This document shows positions 46,411 through 54,851 of a stretch of 64,000 nt of DNA, in pieces; position 1 is the first letter of the stretch; each line of letters begins with the position of its first letter. Made by a program: the position numbers and the translations under genes. This stretch comes from JAWKRB01 sp041389885 (GTDB taxonomy: Bacteria; Myxococcota_A; Polyangia; Polyangiales; Ga0077539): assembly GCA_041389885.1 (NCBI GenBank), contig JAWKRB010000011.1, forward strand, positions 186,001 through 250,000, given 5' to 3'. The notes under the pieces were generated by a model that had not been told where the DNA came from, ran no database searches, and worked only from the letters and a program-made list of their open reading frames with translations.

Positions 46411-47610
46411 ATGGCGCAATTTACCTACGAGGCGAAGACGCGGGCGGGCGAGGTCCGCACCGGCACCATCGAGTCGGACGACGAGGCGTCCGCGACGGCG
46501 AAGCTGCGCCAGCAGGGGCTCACGCCGGTCAAGGTGAAGAAGAAGGGGCTGTCGTTCGGCGGCTTCGGCGGCTCGGTCACCACCAAAGACCTCGTCATCT
46601 TCACCCGTCAGTTCGCGACGATGATCGACGCCGGCCTGCCCCTCGTGCAGTGCCTCGAGATCCTCTCGACCCAGAACGACAACCCGGCGTTCGCCCGCAT
46701 CCTGCGCCAGGTGAAGACCGACGTGGAGGGCGGGTCGACCTTCTCCGAGTCGCTGAGCAAGCACCCCAAGGTCTTCGACAGCCTGTTCTCCAACCTCATC
46801 CGCGCCGGAGAGATCGGCGGCATCCTCGACACGATCCTCGCGCGCCTCGCGGCCTACCTCGAGAAGAACGCGAAGCTCGTTCGGCAGGTGAAGAGCGCCC
46901 TCACCTACCCCATCGGCGTGTTGGTCATCGCGGTGCTCGTCATCGCGATCATGATGATCTTCGTGATCCCGACCTTCGAGAACATGTTCAAGGAGTTCGG
47001 AGGTCAGCTCCCCGACCTGACCATGATGGTCATCAACATGTCGCACTTCTTCGTCGACAACCTCGCGATCATCATCGGCACGCTGGTGATCAGCGGCTGG
47101 TCGATCAAGCGGTGGGCCGGCACCGCGTCGGGCACCATCACCATCGACAAGGTGGTGCTGCAGCTGCCGGTCATCGGCAACGTGATGCGCAAGATCGCCG
47201 TCGCGCGCTTCACCCGCACCCTCGGCACCCTGCTCTCGTCGGGCGTGCCCATCCTCGACGCCATGGAGATCGTCGCGAAGTCGTCGGGCAATTACGTGAT
47301 CGAGCAGGGGATCATGACCGCCCGCGCGAAGATCGCCGAGGGCAAGAACATGGCCGAGCCCCTGGGTGAGACCAAGGTCTTTCCCTCGATGGTGGTGCAG
47401 ATGATCGCCGTCGGCGAGCAGACCGGCGCGCTGGACACGATGCTCAACAAGATCGCCGACTTCTACGAAGAGGAGGTCGACGTCGCCGTCGGCGCCCTCA
47501 CCTCCATGCTCGAACCCATCATGATGGTGTTCATCGGAGGCTCGGTGGGCACCATGATGATCGCGATGTACCTCCCGATCTTCACCCTCGCCGGCAACGT
47601 GAAGTCCTAG
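46411..47610 (+). CDS. pilC: Type IV pilus platform protein PilC
   Basis: 399 aa, typical size. Duplicated GspF domains are visible: FTRQFATMIDAGLPLVQCLEIL (FTRQFATMIDAGLPL) in the first half and FTRTLGTLLSSGVPILDAMEI in the second. Membrane helices lie near 170 (PIGVLVIAVLVIAIMMIFVI), 210 and the C-terminus (PIMMVFIGGSVGTMMIAMYL). The end is IFTLAGNVKS. PilC is the inner-membrane rotor on which PilB and PilT act. It is 17 bp ahead of the histidine kinase gene. Confidence 0.96.
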   Translation: MAQFTYEAKTRAGEVRTGTIESDDEASATAKLRQQGLTPVKVKKKGLSFGGFGGSVTTKDLVIFTRQFATMIDAGLPLVQCLEILSTQNDNPAFARILRQVKTDVEGGSTFSESLSKHPKVFDSLFSNLIRAGEIGGILDTILARLAAYLEKNAKLVRQVKSALTYPIGVLVIAVLVIAIMMIFVIPTFENMFKEFGGQLPDLTMMVINMSHFFVDNLAIIIGTLVISGWSIKRWAGTASGTITIDKVVLQLPVIGNVMRKIAVARFTRTLGTLLSSGVPILDAMEIVAKSSGNYVIEQGIMTARAKIAEGKNMAEPLGETKVFPSMVVQMIAVGEQTGALDTMLNKIADFYEEEVDVAVGALTSMLEPIMMVFIGGSVGTMMIAMYLPIFTLAGNVKS

Positions 47611-47627
47611 CGGCACGCGGCGCCGCG

Positions 47628-49346
47628 ATGCCCGTTCGCTCCGTTCACCCCGAGCCCCTCGCGATCGTCGGTCACACCGACGCGCAGGTGCGCCAGAGGT
47701 TTCTCTACCTCACGGCGTCGCGGGTGATGGTGTGCACCGTGATCTTCGGCGGCACCATCGCGGTGTACCTCGCCGAGGCGCACTCCTTCGACGGGCCCAC
47801 GCCGCGGCTGCTGCTCGGGGTGATCGTCGCGATCTACCTCGTGTCCCTCGGGTACGCGCTGCAGATCCGGCGCGCGAGCACCGCGCGCCTCGAGACGCTC
47901 ACGTCGCTCTCCATCGCCCTCGACCTGATGGCGTGGACGGTCCTGGCCTACGCGACGGGGGGCGCGGGCTCGCCGCTCTCGACCCTCTTCGGCCTCACCA
48001 CCCTCACCGCGGCCCTGGTGATGGGCGGCAACGCCACGCTCTGGACGGCGGTGGGCAGCCTCGGGCTCTACGGCCTCCTCGCGCTGCTCACGGCCACCGG
48101 GCTGCTGCCGCCGCCGTCGGACCAGGTGCGCACGGCGGCGAACCCCATCGAGACGACCTACCAGATGGTGGTCACCCTCACCGAGGTCATCGCCGTCACC
48201 GCCATCGGCGGGTCGCTGGCCGACCGGCTGGTGCTCGCCGGCGACGCGCTGGTGCGCGCCGAGGCCTCCCGCGCCAACCTCGCGGGGCTCTACGAGGACG
48301 TGCTCCGCTCGATCCCCTCGGCGATCTTCACCTTCGACGTCGGCGGGCGCATCGACAGCGCCAACCCCTTCGGCGCCGACTTCATCGGGATCGACGCCTC
48401 CTCGCTCCTGGGCCTCGACGTGCGGGTGCTGCTGCCCTTTCTGCGCGACCTCGACGAGGAGCTGATGCTCGAGGGCACCTCGGGCGACGCCCTGCTCGAG
48501 ACGACCTCGGGCGAGGCGCCGGTGTCGTACCACGTCGCGCCCATTTACGACCGGGAGGGGGTGATGCGCGGGGGCGTGGTGGTGATCGACGACCGGTCCA
48601 ACGTCGAGTCGCTCCGCTCGGCGTTCGCGCAGGCCGAGCGCTTCGCGGAGCTGGGGCGCCTCGCCGCGGGCCTCGCCCACGAGGTGCGAAACCCCCTCGG
48701 CGCGATCTCCGGGTGCGTCGAGCTGGTGCGCGAGACCGCCCGCCTCGACGAGGAGGAGCGCGCGCTGTTGAGCACCGTGCTCACCGACGTCGCGCGGCTC
48801 AACAACCTCGTGACCGACATGCTCCAGTTCGCGCGCCCCCGGCCGCCCGACCTCAACGTCACCGACCTGGTCGCGCTCGCGCGCGACGTCGTCGCCCTCG
48901 CCCGCACCTCCGAGGGCGCCGAGTCGAAGGTCGGCATCACCCTCGAGGGCGACGCGAGGGTCGAGGCCGAGGTCGACTCGGCGCAGATCAAGCAGGTGCT
49001 CTGGAACCTCCTGCGCAACGCCGCGCAGGTGTCGCGCCGCGGCACCGAGGTGCGCATCGTCGTGCGCAGCCTCGGCGAGCGGGCGGCGATCGAGGTGCAC
49101 GACGGCGGGCCGGGCGTGCCCGAGGAGCTCCGCGGGAGAATCTTCGAGGCCTTCTACTCGAACACCGCCAGGGGCACAGGCCTCGGCCTCGCCATCGTCA
49201 AGCGCATCGCCGACGCCCACGGCGCGCGGGTCGAGGTGCGCCCGCGCGAGGGCGGCGGGAGCGTGTTCGCCTTCCTCGTGCCCATCGCGCGCTCGCTGTC
49301 GTCGTCGCTCGGGCCGAGCAGCGAGCGCCCCTCGCAGCGCCCCTGA
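47628..49346 (+). CDS. pilS: PilS-like membrane sensor histidine kinase
   Basis: 572 aa. Six hydrophobic helices (residues ~25-205) form the PilS-type membrane sensor. A PAS domain follows (~220-320, SIPSAIFTFDVGGRIDSANP), then HisKA with the phosphoacceptor H351 in GLAHEVRNPLGAISG. The ATPase domain carries LWNLLRNAAQ (N box), HDGGPGVPEEL and GTGLGLAIVKRIADAHG. PilS in other species controls pilin transcription through PilR. No pilR or pilA follows here; the nearest NtrC-type receiver is 17 kb away at 30418. Gene symbol is by position and topology. Confidence 0.9.
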   Translation: MPVRSVHPEPLAIVGHTDAQVRQRFLYLTASRVMVCTVIFGGTIAVYLAEAHSFDGPTPRLLLGVIVAIYLVSLGYALQIRRASTARLETLTSLSIALDLMAWTVLAYATGGAGSPLSTLFGLTTLTAALVMGGNATLWTAVGSLGLYGLLALLTATGLLPPPSDQVRTAANPIETTYQMVVTLTEVIAVTAIGGSLADRLVLAGDALVRAEASRANLAGLYEDVLRSIPSAIFTFDVGGRIDSANPFGADFIGIDASSLLGLDVRVLLPFLRDLDEELMLEGTSGDALLETTSGEAPVSYHVAPIYDREGVMRGGVVVIDDRSNVESLRSAFAQAERFAELGRLAAGLAHEVRNPLGAISGCVELVRETARLDEEERALLSTVLTDVARLNNLVTDMLQFARPRPPDLNVTDLVALARDVVALARTSEGAESKVGITLEGDARVEAEVDSAQIKQVLWNLLRNAAQVSRRGTEVRIVVRSLGERAAIEVHDGGPGVPEELRGRIFEAFYSNTARGTGLGLAIVKRIADAHGARVEVRPREGGGSVFAFLVPIARSLSSSLGPSSERPSQRP

Positions 49347-49363
49347 GGGGGCGCGAAGGGCGC

Positions 49364-50041
49364 TCAGGGGGCGCGGCGACGGTCCTTGGCGTCGACGGCG
49401 GCGATGAAGAGCCAGAGGTACTCCACCGCGCTGGTGACCGAGAACACCAGCGAGAGCAGCACGAGCCACTGACCGACGACGTTGAGGTCGACGGGGTGCG
49501 GCCACCCCGGCATCACCGCGTAGGGGTAGTGCAGCACGAGGCAGAGGATCCCCACGAGCTGCAGCGCGGTCTTCCACTTGCCGCTCTCGCCGGCGGCGAT
49601 CACCACGCCCTCGCTCGACGCGATGCTGCGGAGGCCCGTGACGGTGATCTCGCGCGCGAGCAGCACCACGACGATCCAAGGCGCGATGCGCCCCATGCGG
49701 GTGAGGTAGACCAGCAGGGCCATGACCAGCAGCTTGTCGGCGAGCGGGTCCATGAACTTGCCGAAGACGCTCACGAGGTTGCGCTTGCGCGCGAGGTAGC
49801 CGTCGAGGAGGTCGGTGAGCGCCGTGGCGCCGTAGAGCCACGCGGCCACCACCCCGTCGCGGGGCGTGGCCGCGTCGACGAAGTAGAGCACCACCGGGAT
49901 CATCACGACCCGCGCCATGGTGAGGGCGTTGGGGATGTTCCAGACGTCTTGCCGAACGGCGCCCTTCTGCGCGCGGGGACGCTTGTCGCGAGGGTCTTCT
50001 TGAGCGTCGGCGCCGTTCACTGCGCGCGAGGCTAGCACCAT
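49364..50041 (-). CDS. pgsA: CDP-diacylglycerol--glycerol-3-phosphate 3-phosphatidyltransferase
   Basis: 225 aa. The CDP-alcohol phosphotransferase signature D-x2-DG-x2-AR-x8-G-x3-D-x3-D is complete in LTDLLDGYLARKRN and FGKFMDPLADK. Four to six membrane helices follow. The enzyme makes phosphatidylglycerophosphate, the precursor of phosphatidylglycerol. The start is uncertain: ATG 50041 has GGGAGG immediately adjacent (too close), and a GTG at 50062 or an internal GTG is possible. It reads opposite to the pil genes, which end 17 bp away, and diverges from the FHA activator. Confidence 0.93.
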   Translation of the reverse strand: MVLASRAVNGADAQEDPRDKRPRAQKGAVRQDVWNIPNALTMARVVMIPVVLYFVDAATPRDGVVAAWLYGATALTDLLDGYLARKRNLVSVFGKFMDPLADKLLVMALLVYLTRMGRIAPWIVVVLLAREITVTGLRSIASSEGVVIAAGESGKWKTALQLVGILCLVLHYPYAVMPGWPHPVDLNVVGQWLVLLSLVFSVTSAVEYLWLFIAAVDAKDRRRAP

Positions 50042-50102
50042 CCTCCCCGCGGGAGGTGTCACGCTCTAGGCGTCGACCGCCCTGCGATGGCAGACTGCGG
50101 GC

Positions 50103-51530
50103 GTGACCCGCTCCCCGGACCGCCCAGACGTCGAGCACACGCGCACCATCAACCCCGAGCGGCTGCTCTCCAGCGCGGTGCGCGGCGTTCGCCTCACGGT
50201 CATCAGCGGCCCCGACGCGGGCGTGAGCGGCGTGCTCTCACACTCGCGCTCGATCATCGGGCGAGGCGAGGGCGCGGAGTTTCGGCTGACCGACCCGACG
50301 GTGTCGTCGTTCCACGCCGAGGTGTCGTCGGCCGAGGAGCGCGGAGGCGTGCTCATCGCCGACCTCTCCAGCCGCAACGGCACGCGGTACGCCGGGGCCT
50401 ACATCGAGCGCGCGGTGCTCCCCACGGGGGCGACCATCGAGGTCGGCGGCTCGGTGCTCCGCGTCGAGCTCGACGCGCAGTACGAGACGGCCATCGAAGA
50501 CATCCACTCCTTCGGCGAGCTGCGCGGGCGCAACGTCGCGATGCGCGAGCTCTTCGCGACCCTCGTCCGCCTCGCGCGCACCGACCTCTCGGTGCTCATC
50601 GAGGGACAGACCGGCACGGGCAAAGAGCTCGGCGCCCGCGGCGTGCACGACGCGTCGGCGTACGCGCAGGGGCCCTTCGTGGTGCTCGACTGCACCGCCA
50701 TCCCGAGCACCCTCGCCGAGAGCGTGCTCTTCGGCCATGAGCGCGGCGCGTTCACCGGCGCGAGCGAGCGGCGCATCGGGATCTTCGAGGCCGCCGAGGG
50801 CGGGACCGTCTTTCTCGACGAGGTGGGTGAGCTCCCGATCGAGCTGCAGCCCAAGCTCTTGCGCGTGCTCGAGCGCCGCGAGGTCGTGCGCGTCGGGAGC
50901 ACCACCCCGCGACCCATCCAGGTGCGGGTGATCTCGGCGACCTGGCGAGACCTGCGCCAGATGATCAACCAGGGCCGCTTTCGCGAGGACCTCTACTACC
51001 GGCTCGCCCAGGCGCGCGTGTCGATCCCCGCCCTGCGAGACCGCGCCGACGACATCCCGCTGCTGGTGTACCACTTCCTCCAACGCCTCCCGGCCGGCGT
51101 GCAGGGCGCCCGCTCGATCTCGCCCGAGGCCCTCGCCGAGCTCGTGCGGAGAGACTACGCGGGCAACGTTCGCGAGCTGAAGAGCTCCGTCGAGCGCGCG
51201 GCGATGATGGCCGAGGGCGCCGTGATCACCGGCGCCGACCTGGCCTTCGAGCGCATGCTCCTCGGCGAGCGGCAGCGCGCGCCGGCCTCGGTGCAGCTCC
51301 CCACCGCGGCGGGCTCTGACCGCGCGTCGCTGCCCCCCTCCCCCGACCAACCGCTCGCGCCTTTCAAAGAGGCCAAGCGCACCCTCATCGACGAGTTCGA
51401 GAAGGACTACCTCCTCCGTCTGCTCAAGCGCACGGGCAACAACCTCAGCCGCGCCGCGGCCCTCGCGGGCATCGAGCGCCACTACCTCCGCGACCTCTTC
51501 CGCAAGCACGGGCTCCGCTCGGATGAGTAG
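50103..51530 (+). CDS. FHA-domain sigma54-dependent transcriptional activator
   Basis: 475 aa from a GTG. The N-terminal FHA domain (~28-120: SRSIIGRGEGAEFRLTDPTVSSFHAEV in pieces SIIGRGEGAEFRL, VSSFHAEV, and DLSSRNGTRYAG) takes the place of a receiver. The AAA+ domain has GQTGTGKE and GAFTGA (215-220) for sigma54 contact, VFLDEVGELP and an arginine finger region. A Fis-type helix-turn-helix ends it (NNLSRAAALAGIERHYLRDLF). Such proteins sense Ser/Thr phosphorylation, linking the nearby kinases to sigma54 promoters. The stop overlaps the hidden 57-aa ORF by 8 bp. Confidence 0.93.
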   Translation: MTRSPDRPDVEHTRTINPERLLSSAVRGVRLTVISGPDAGVSGVLSHSRSIIGRGEGAEFRLTDPTVSSFHAEVSSAEERGGVLIADLSSRNGTRYAGAYIERAVLPTGATIEVGGSVLRVELDAQYETAIEDIHSFGELRGRNVAMRELFATLVRLARTDLSVLIEGQTGTGKELGARGVHDASAYAQGPFVVLDCTAIPSTLAESVLFGHERGAFTGASERRIGIFEAAEGGTVFLDEVGELPIELQPKLLRVLERREVVRVGSTTPRPIQVRVISATWRDLRQMINQGRFREDLYYRLAQARVSIPALRDRADDIPLLVYHFLQRLPAGVQGARSISPEALAELVRRDYAGNVRELKSSVERAAMMAEGAVITGADLAFERMLLGERQRAPASVQLPTAAGSDRASLPPSPDQPLAPFKEAKRTLIDEFEKDYLLRLLKRTGNNLSRAAALAGIERHYLRDLFRKHGLRSDE

Positions 51531-51696
51531 CCTCGCGGTGCTCTTCGCGCTGCAGCGCGTGGTCTACACGCGGCCCCCCGCGGGCACCCTCCAGCGAGGG
51601 CTGCTCTCGCTGCCCCGATGGCCCGTGGCGGCCGCGGTCGCGCTGGCGCTGGCGGCGGTGGTGGCCGTCGTCGCGAGGCGGCGCGCCGGGCGATGA
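51523..51696 (+). CDS. Small coupled single-pass membrane protein (57 aa)
   Basis: ATG at 51523, 8 bp inside the end of the FHA activator gene; TGA at 51694-51696 overlaps the next gene's ATG at 51693 (ATGA). The product is MSSLAVLFALQRVVYTRPPA followed by a basic loop, one helix (WPVAAAVALALAAVVAVVA) and an Arg-rich end (RRRAGR). Codon third positions are almost all G/C. The end-to-start overlaps on both sides strongly suggest translation in series. Function is unknown; it may be a membrane partner of the following flippase-like protein. Confidence 0.6.
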   Translation: MSSLAVLFALQRVVYTRPPAGTLQRGLLSLPRWPVAAAVALALAAVVAVVARRRAGR

Positions 51697-52661
51697 GCGC
51701 GCGCAGCGTGGTGCTGGTCTCGCTGCTCGTCGTGCTCGTGTACGGCGGCATCGTGCTGTGGGGCGACGTGCAGCGACTGCGCGCCGTGCTCGAGGCCTTC
51801 GCGTGGAGCAGCCTGGGCGCGGCCCTGGCCCTCGCGTCGATGAACTACGTGATCCGCTGGCTCAAGTGGGAGTTCTACCTCGCGCGGCTGGGGATCACCG
51901 GCGTGCCCAAGGCCGAGAGCGCGGTGATCTTCCTGTCGGCCTTCGTGATGTCGATCACGCCGGGGAAGGCCGGCGAGGTCTTCAAGAGCGCCCTCCTCGC
52001 CAGCGCGCGCGCGGTGCCCGTCGCCCGGAGCGCGCCCATCGTGGTCGCCGAGCGCCTCACCGACCTCCTCGCGCTGATCCTCCTCGTCGCCCTCGGGGGG
52101 CTGTGGTTCCCCGACGGCGCGGTGTACGCGATCGCCGCCGCCGCGCTCGTGGGCGGCGTGATGCTCTTCGTGCTGTCCGAGCGGCTCACCCACGGGGTGA
52201 TCGACCTCGCGGCGCGCACGGGCCCCGGCGCGCGCCTCGCCCCGCGCCTCCGCGACGCCTACGACTCCCTGCGCGTCGTCGCGTCGCCGTCGGCGCTGGT
52301 GATCCCCACGGCGCTGTCGGTGGTCGCCTGGGGCTGCGAGTGCCTCGCGCTGTGGATGATCCTGCGCGGCCTCGGCGCGAGCGCGGGCCTCGCCGTCGCG
52401 AGCTTCTCGTACGCGACGGCCACCGTGGCGGGCGCCGTGGCCATGCTCCCCGGCGGCGTCGGCGGCTTCGAGCCCGTGATGCTGGCGCTGCTGCCGAAGC
52501 TCACCTCCGGCGCGATCGCGGGCGAGGTCGCGCGCGCCGCGACCATCCTCGTGCGGCTCGCGACCCTCTGGTTCGCGGTGCTCGTCGGCGCCGCGGCGCT
52601 CGCGGTGTTTCGCCGGCGCTACGACCGCGCGCGGCAGGCTCAGGACAGCGCGACGACGTAG
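51693..52661 (+). CDS. AglD/LPG-synthase-TM-family membrane protein
   Basis: 322 aa with about eight helices and the family core motif SAFVMSITPGKAGEVFKSALL near residue 90 (SAFVMSITPGKAGEVFK), ERLTDLLAL, and GGVGGFEPVMLALL near the end. This matches the lysylphosphatidylglycerol-synthase transmembrane-region family (UPF0104/AglD). Members include the membrane part of MprF, and are linked to lipid flipping or lipid-linked sugar transfer. The catalytic domain of MprF is absent. The exact role is unknown. The 3' end overlaps the convergent Asp-rich gene by 22 bp. Confidence 0.85.
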   Translation: MSARSVVLVSLLVVLVYGGIVLWGDVQRLRAVLEAFAWSSLGAALALASMNYVIRWLKWEFYLARLGITGVPKAESAVIFLSAFVMSITPGKAGEVFKSALLASARAVPVARSAPIVVAERLTDLLALILLVALGGLWFPDGAVYAIAAAALVGGVMLFVLSERLTHGVIDLAARTGPGARLAPRLRDAYDSLRVVASPSALVIPTALSVVAWGCECLALWMILRGLGASAGLAVASFSYATATVAGAVAMLPGGVGGFEPVMLALLPKLTSGAIAGEVARAATILVRLATLWFAVLVGAAALAVFRRRYDRARQAQDSATT

Positions 52662-53965
52662 GCCACGCCCTCGACGAGCGCCACGCAGAGCACGCCCTCG
52701 CGCCCCACCGCCGCGAGGGTGACCGAGGGGGGGTCGGGGTCGCCCTCGCCGCCGCGCAGCAGCGCGACGCGCCGGGGCGGGCGCGCGGGGTCCTCGCAGT
52801 CCACGCTGCTCACCTCGACGAGCCCGCCCTCGCGGCGCCCGGCCAGGAGCAGCGTGGCGCGCCCGTCGTCGCTCTCGACCATCGCGACCTCGACGCTCGG
52901 CGACGTCTCGAGCTCCCGCCAGCGCTCCCCGTCGTCGACGCTCAGCCAGCAGCGACCGCTGCCCCCGTCGAGCGCGGCGATGACGGCGCCTCGGAGGGCG
53001 AGGCGGCTCACCGACAGGCCCGAGGGGAGCGCGGCGCGGCGCCACGCCGTCCCGTCGTCGAGGCGCAGGAGCTCCCCGCGCGCCGCGCCGTCGACGACAG
53101 CGAGGCTCCCCGCGGGATCGGCCGCCCACGCGACGACGCGTCGGGGCGCCCCGCCAGGCCGCGACTCGGCTTCCCCCACGAGGCACAGCGCGCCGGAGCG
53201 CGTGCGCGCCCAGAGCCTCCCGCCCTCCCGCGCGAGGTCGCGGGCGCCGACCTCGGCCGCGAGCGACTCCCTCCACCCCCCGTCGGCGTCGAGGACGAAC
53301 ACGGCGCCGCTGAGCGCCACCAGCGCGGGCGCGCCCGCGCGGTCGAATTCGACCCCGCCGCAGAGCTCGTCTGGGAGGGGTATGCGCTCCTGCGCCCCTC
53401 CGCCGGCGACGTCGAGCTCCCGCACCCAGAGCTCGCCGGCGAGCAGCGCGACCCGCGTGCCCTGCACGGCCACCGCCACGACGTCGTCGACGGGGAGCGC
53501 GGTGACCGCCGCGGTCGCCTCGCGTGGCCGCGCCGCGCGCGGCGCCTCGTCGTCCTCGTCGTCGAGGGGCGGGAGGGGGGCCAGGGGCAGGAGCTCTTCC
53601 ATCGGGCCGTCCTCTCCCCTGTCGCCGGGCGCCTCGGCGTGCGCGTCGAGGTCGAGGTCGAGGGCGAACGAGCGGATCCCCTCGTCGTCGTCGTGGCCGC
53701 CGAGCGCCTCGTCGAAGGCGATGTCGGCGTCGTCGGCGCCCAGGTCGAGGCCGCCGGCCGCGTCGTCGAGGCCGCCGGCGGCCTCGTCGAGCTCCGCGTC
53801 GAACGCGAGGTCCGACGCCGCGTCGTCGAGGTCGGCCTCGGCGTCGTCGAGCTCGATGTCGCCCAGGGCACCACCCAGCGGCGCGTCGTCGTCGTCCAAC
53901 GGGGGCAGCTCGGGGAGCGTGGGGAGCGCCTCGTCGAGGGGATCCCGGGGGTCGGCGGCGCTCAC
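52640..53965 (-). CDS. Asp-rich N-terminus plus beta-propeller-like protein
   Basis: 441 aa. The GTG at 53965 overlaps the upstream uracil-DNA glycosylase stop as GTGA. Residues ~1-150 are extremely acidic with repeated LDDA, AGGLDDA and DLDL units, probably disordered. Residues ~160-440 contain repeated short strands (DDVVAVAVQGTRVALLAGELWV, GAVFVLDADGGW, GRLWARTRSGALCLV, CWLSVDDGERWREL) like a seven-bladed sialidase/BNR or photosystem-stability-factor propeller. No signal peptide. Function is unknown. Confidence 0.7.
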   Translation of the reverse strand: MSAADPRDPLDEALPTLPELPPLDDDDAPLGGALGDIELDDAEADLDDAASDLAFDAELDEAAGGLDDAAGGLDLGADDADIAFDEALGGHDDDEGIRSFALDLDLDAHAEAPGDRGEDGPMEELLPLAPLPPLDDEDDEAPRAARPREATAAVTALPVDDVVAVAVQGTRVALLAGELWVRELDVAGGGAQERIPLPDELCGGVEFDRAGAPALVALSGAVFVLDADGGWRESLAAEVGARDLAREGGRLWARTRSGALCLVGEAESRPGGAPRRVVAWAADPAGSLAVVDGAARGELLRLDDGTAWRRAALPSGLSVSRLALRGAVIAALDGGSGRCWLSVDDGERWRELETSPSVEVAMVESDDGRATLLLAGRREGGLVEVSSVDCEDPARPPRRVALLRGGEGDPDPPSVTLAAVGREGVLCVALVEGVAYVVALS

Positions 53966-54804
53966 GCGCGACCCGGCGGCTCGAGACCGAGCCTGCGCAT
54001 CACGAGCTTCATGTCGGCCCAGGTGTCGGCCTTTCTCTGCGGCTCCCGAAGGAGGTACGAGGGGTGCCACGTCGGCATCAGCGCCACGCCCTGAAACTCA
54101 TGCCAGCGACCGCGGATCTTGCTCATCGGGGCGTTCACCCCGAGCAGGTACGACGACGCGGTGCGACCGAGCGACACGATGATCTCCGGGCGCACGACGC
54201 CGAGCTGGCGCAGCAGAAAGGGCGTGCAGGCCTCGAGCTCGTCGGCCTCGGGCTGACGATTGCCTGGCGGGCGACACTTCACCACGTTGCACACGTAGAC
54301 GTCGTCGGGGCGGAGGCTCATCGCGACGATGATCTTGTCGAGCAGCGCCCCCGCCGGGCCGACGAAGGGCAGCCCCTGCTTGTCTTCTTGCTCTCCGGGC
54401 GCCTCTCCGACGAACACCAGGCGCGCCTCGGGGTTGCCCCGCGCGAACACGGTGTGGGTCCTTCGCGCGGCGAGCTTGCACGCGGTGCAGCCCTGCACTT
54501 CGGCTTGAATGACCCCGAGGGCCTCGAGGCGGGTCAGCGCGCGCGGGGGCTCCGCGGTCACCGGCGCGGGCGCGCGCGGAGGCTCCGCGGGCGCGGGCGA
54601 CACGGTCGGGGGCGCGGGGGGCGCGGGATCGAGCGCCGCGGAGACCACCGGCGCGGGCGGGGGCGGATCCACCGGCGTCGGCGGAGGCGCGGGCGGGGCG
54701 ACTCCCCTCGGGAGCTCCGTCGCGCCGAGGTCGCGCTGCCAGGAGAGGTGGGTCTGTAGCAGCCGCGAGAGCTCCGCGAGCTCGGCGCGAGGGTCGGCGG
54801 ACAT
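53962..54804 (-). CDS. Family-4 uracil-DNA glycosylase (iron-sulfur type)
   Basis: 280 aa. A Pro/Ala-rich ~90-residue N-terminal extension precedes the catalytic domain. The family motif GEAPGEQEDKQGLPFVGPAG (motif A) and the motif B-like TWHPSYLLR are present. Iron-sulfur ligands are CTACK, VKCRPPGNRQP and CTPFLLRQ. It removes uracil from DNA to start base-excision repair. High-GC genomes often use this [4Fe-4S] class. It is coupled downstream to the Asp-rich protein gene and divergent from the hydrolase across 47 bp. Confidence 0.93.
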   Translation of the reverse strand: MSADPRAELAELSRLLQTHLSWQRDLGATELPRGVAPPAPPPTPVDPPPPAPVVSAALDPAPPAPPTVSPAPAEPPRAPAPVTAEPPRALTRLEALGVIQAEVQGCTACKLAARRTHTVFARGNPEARLVFVGEAPGEQEDKQGLPFVGPAGALLDKIIVAMSLRPDDVYVCNVVKCRPPGNRQPEADELEACTPFLLRQLGVVRPEIIVSLGRTASSYLLGVNAPMSKIRGRWHEFQGVALMPTWHPSYLLREPQRKADTWADMKLVMRRLGLEPPGRA

Positions 54805-54851
54805 CGGCAGGTTCCTACCACTCCCGCGGGAGAATCGGCCAATGTTGCGCG

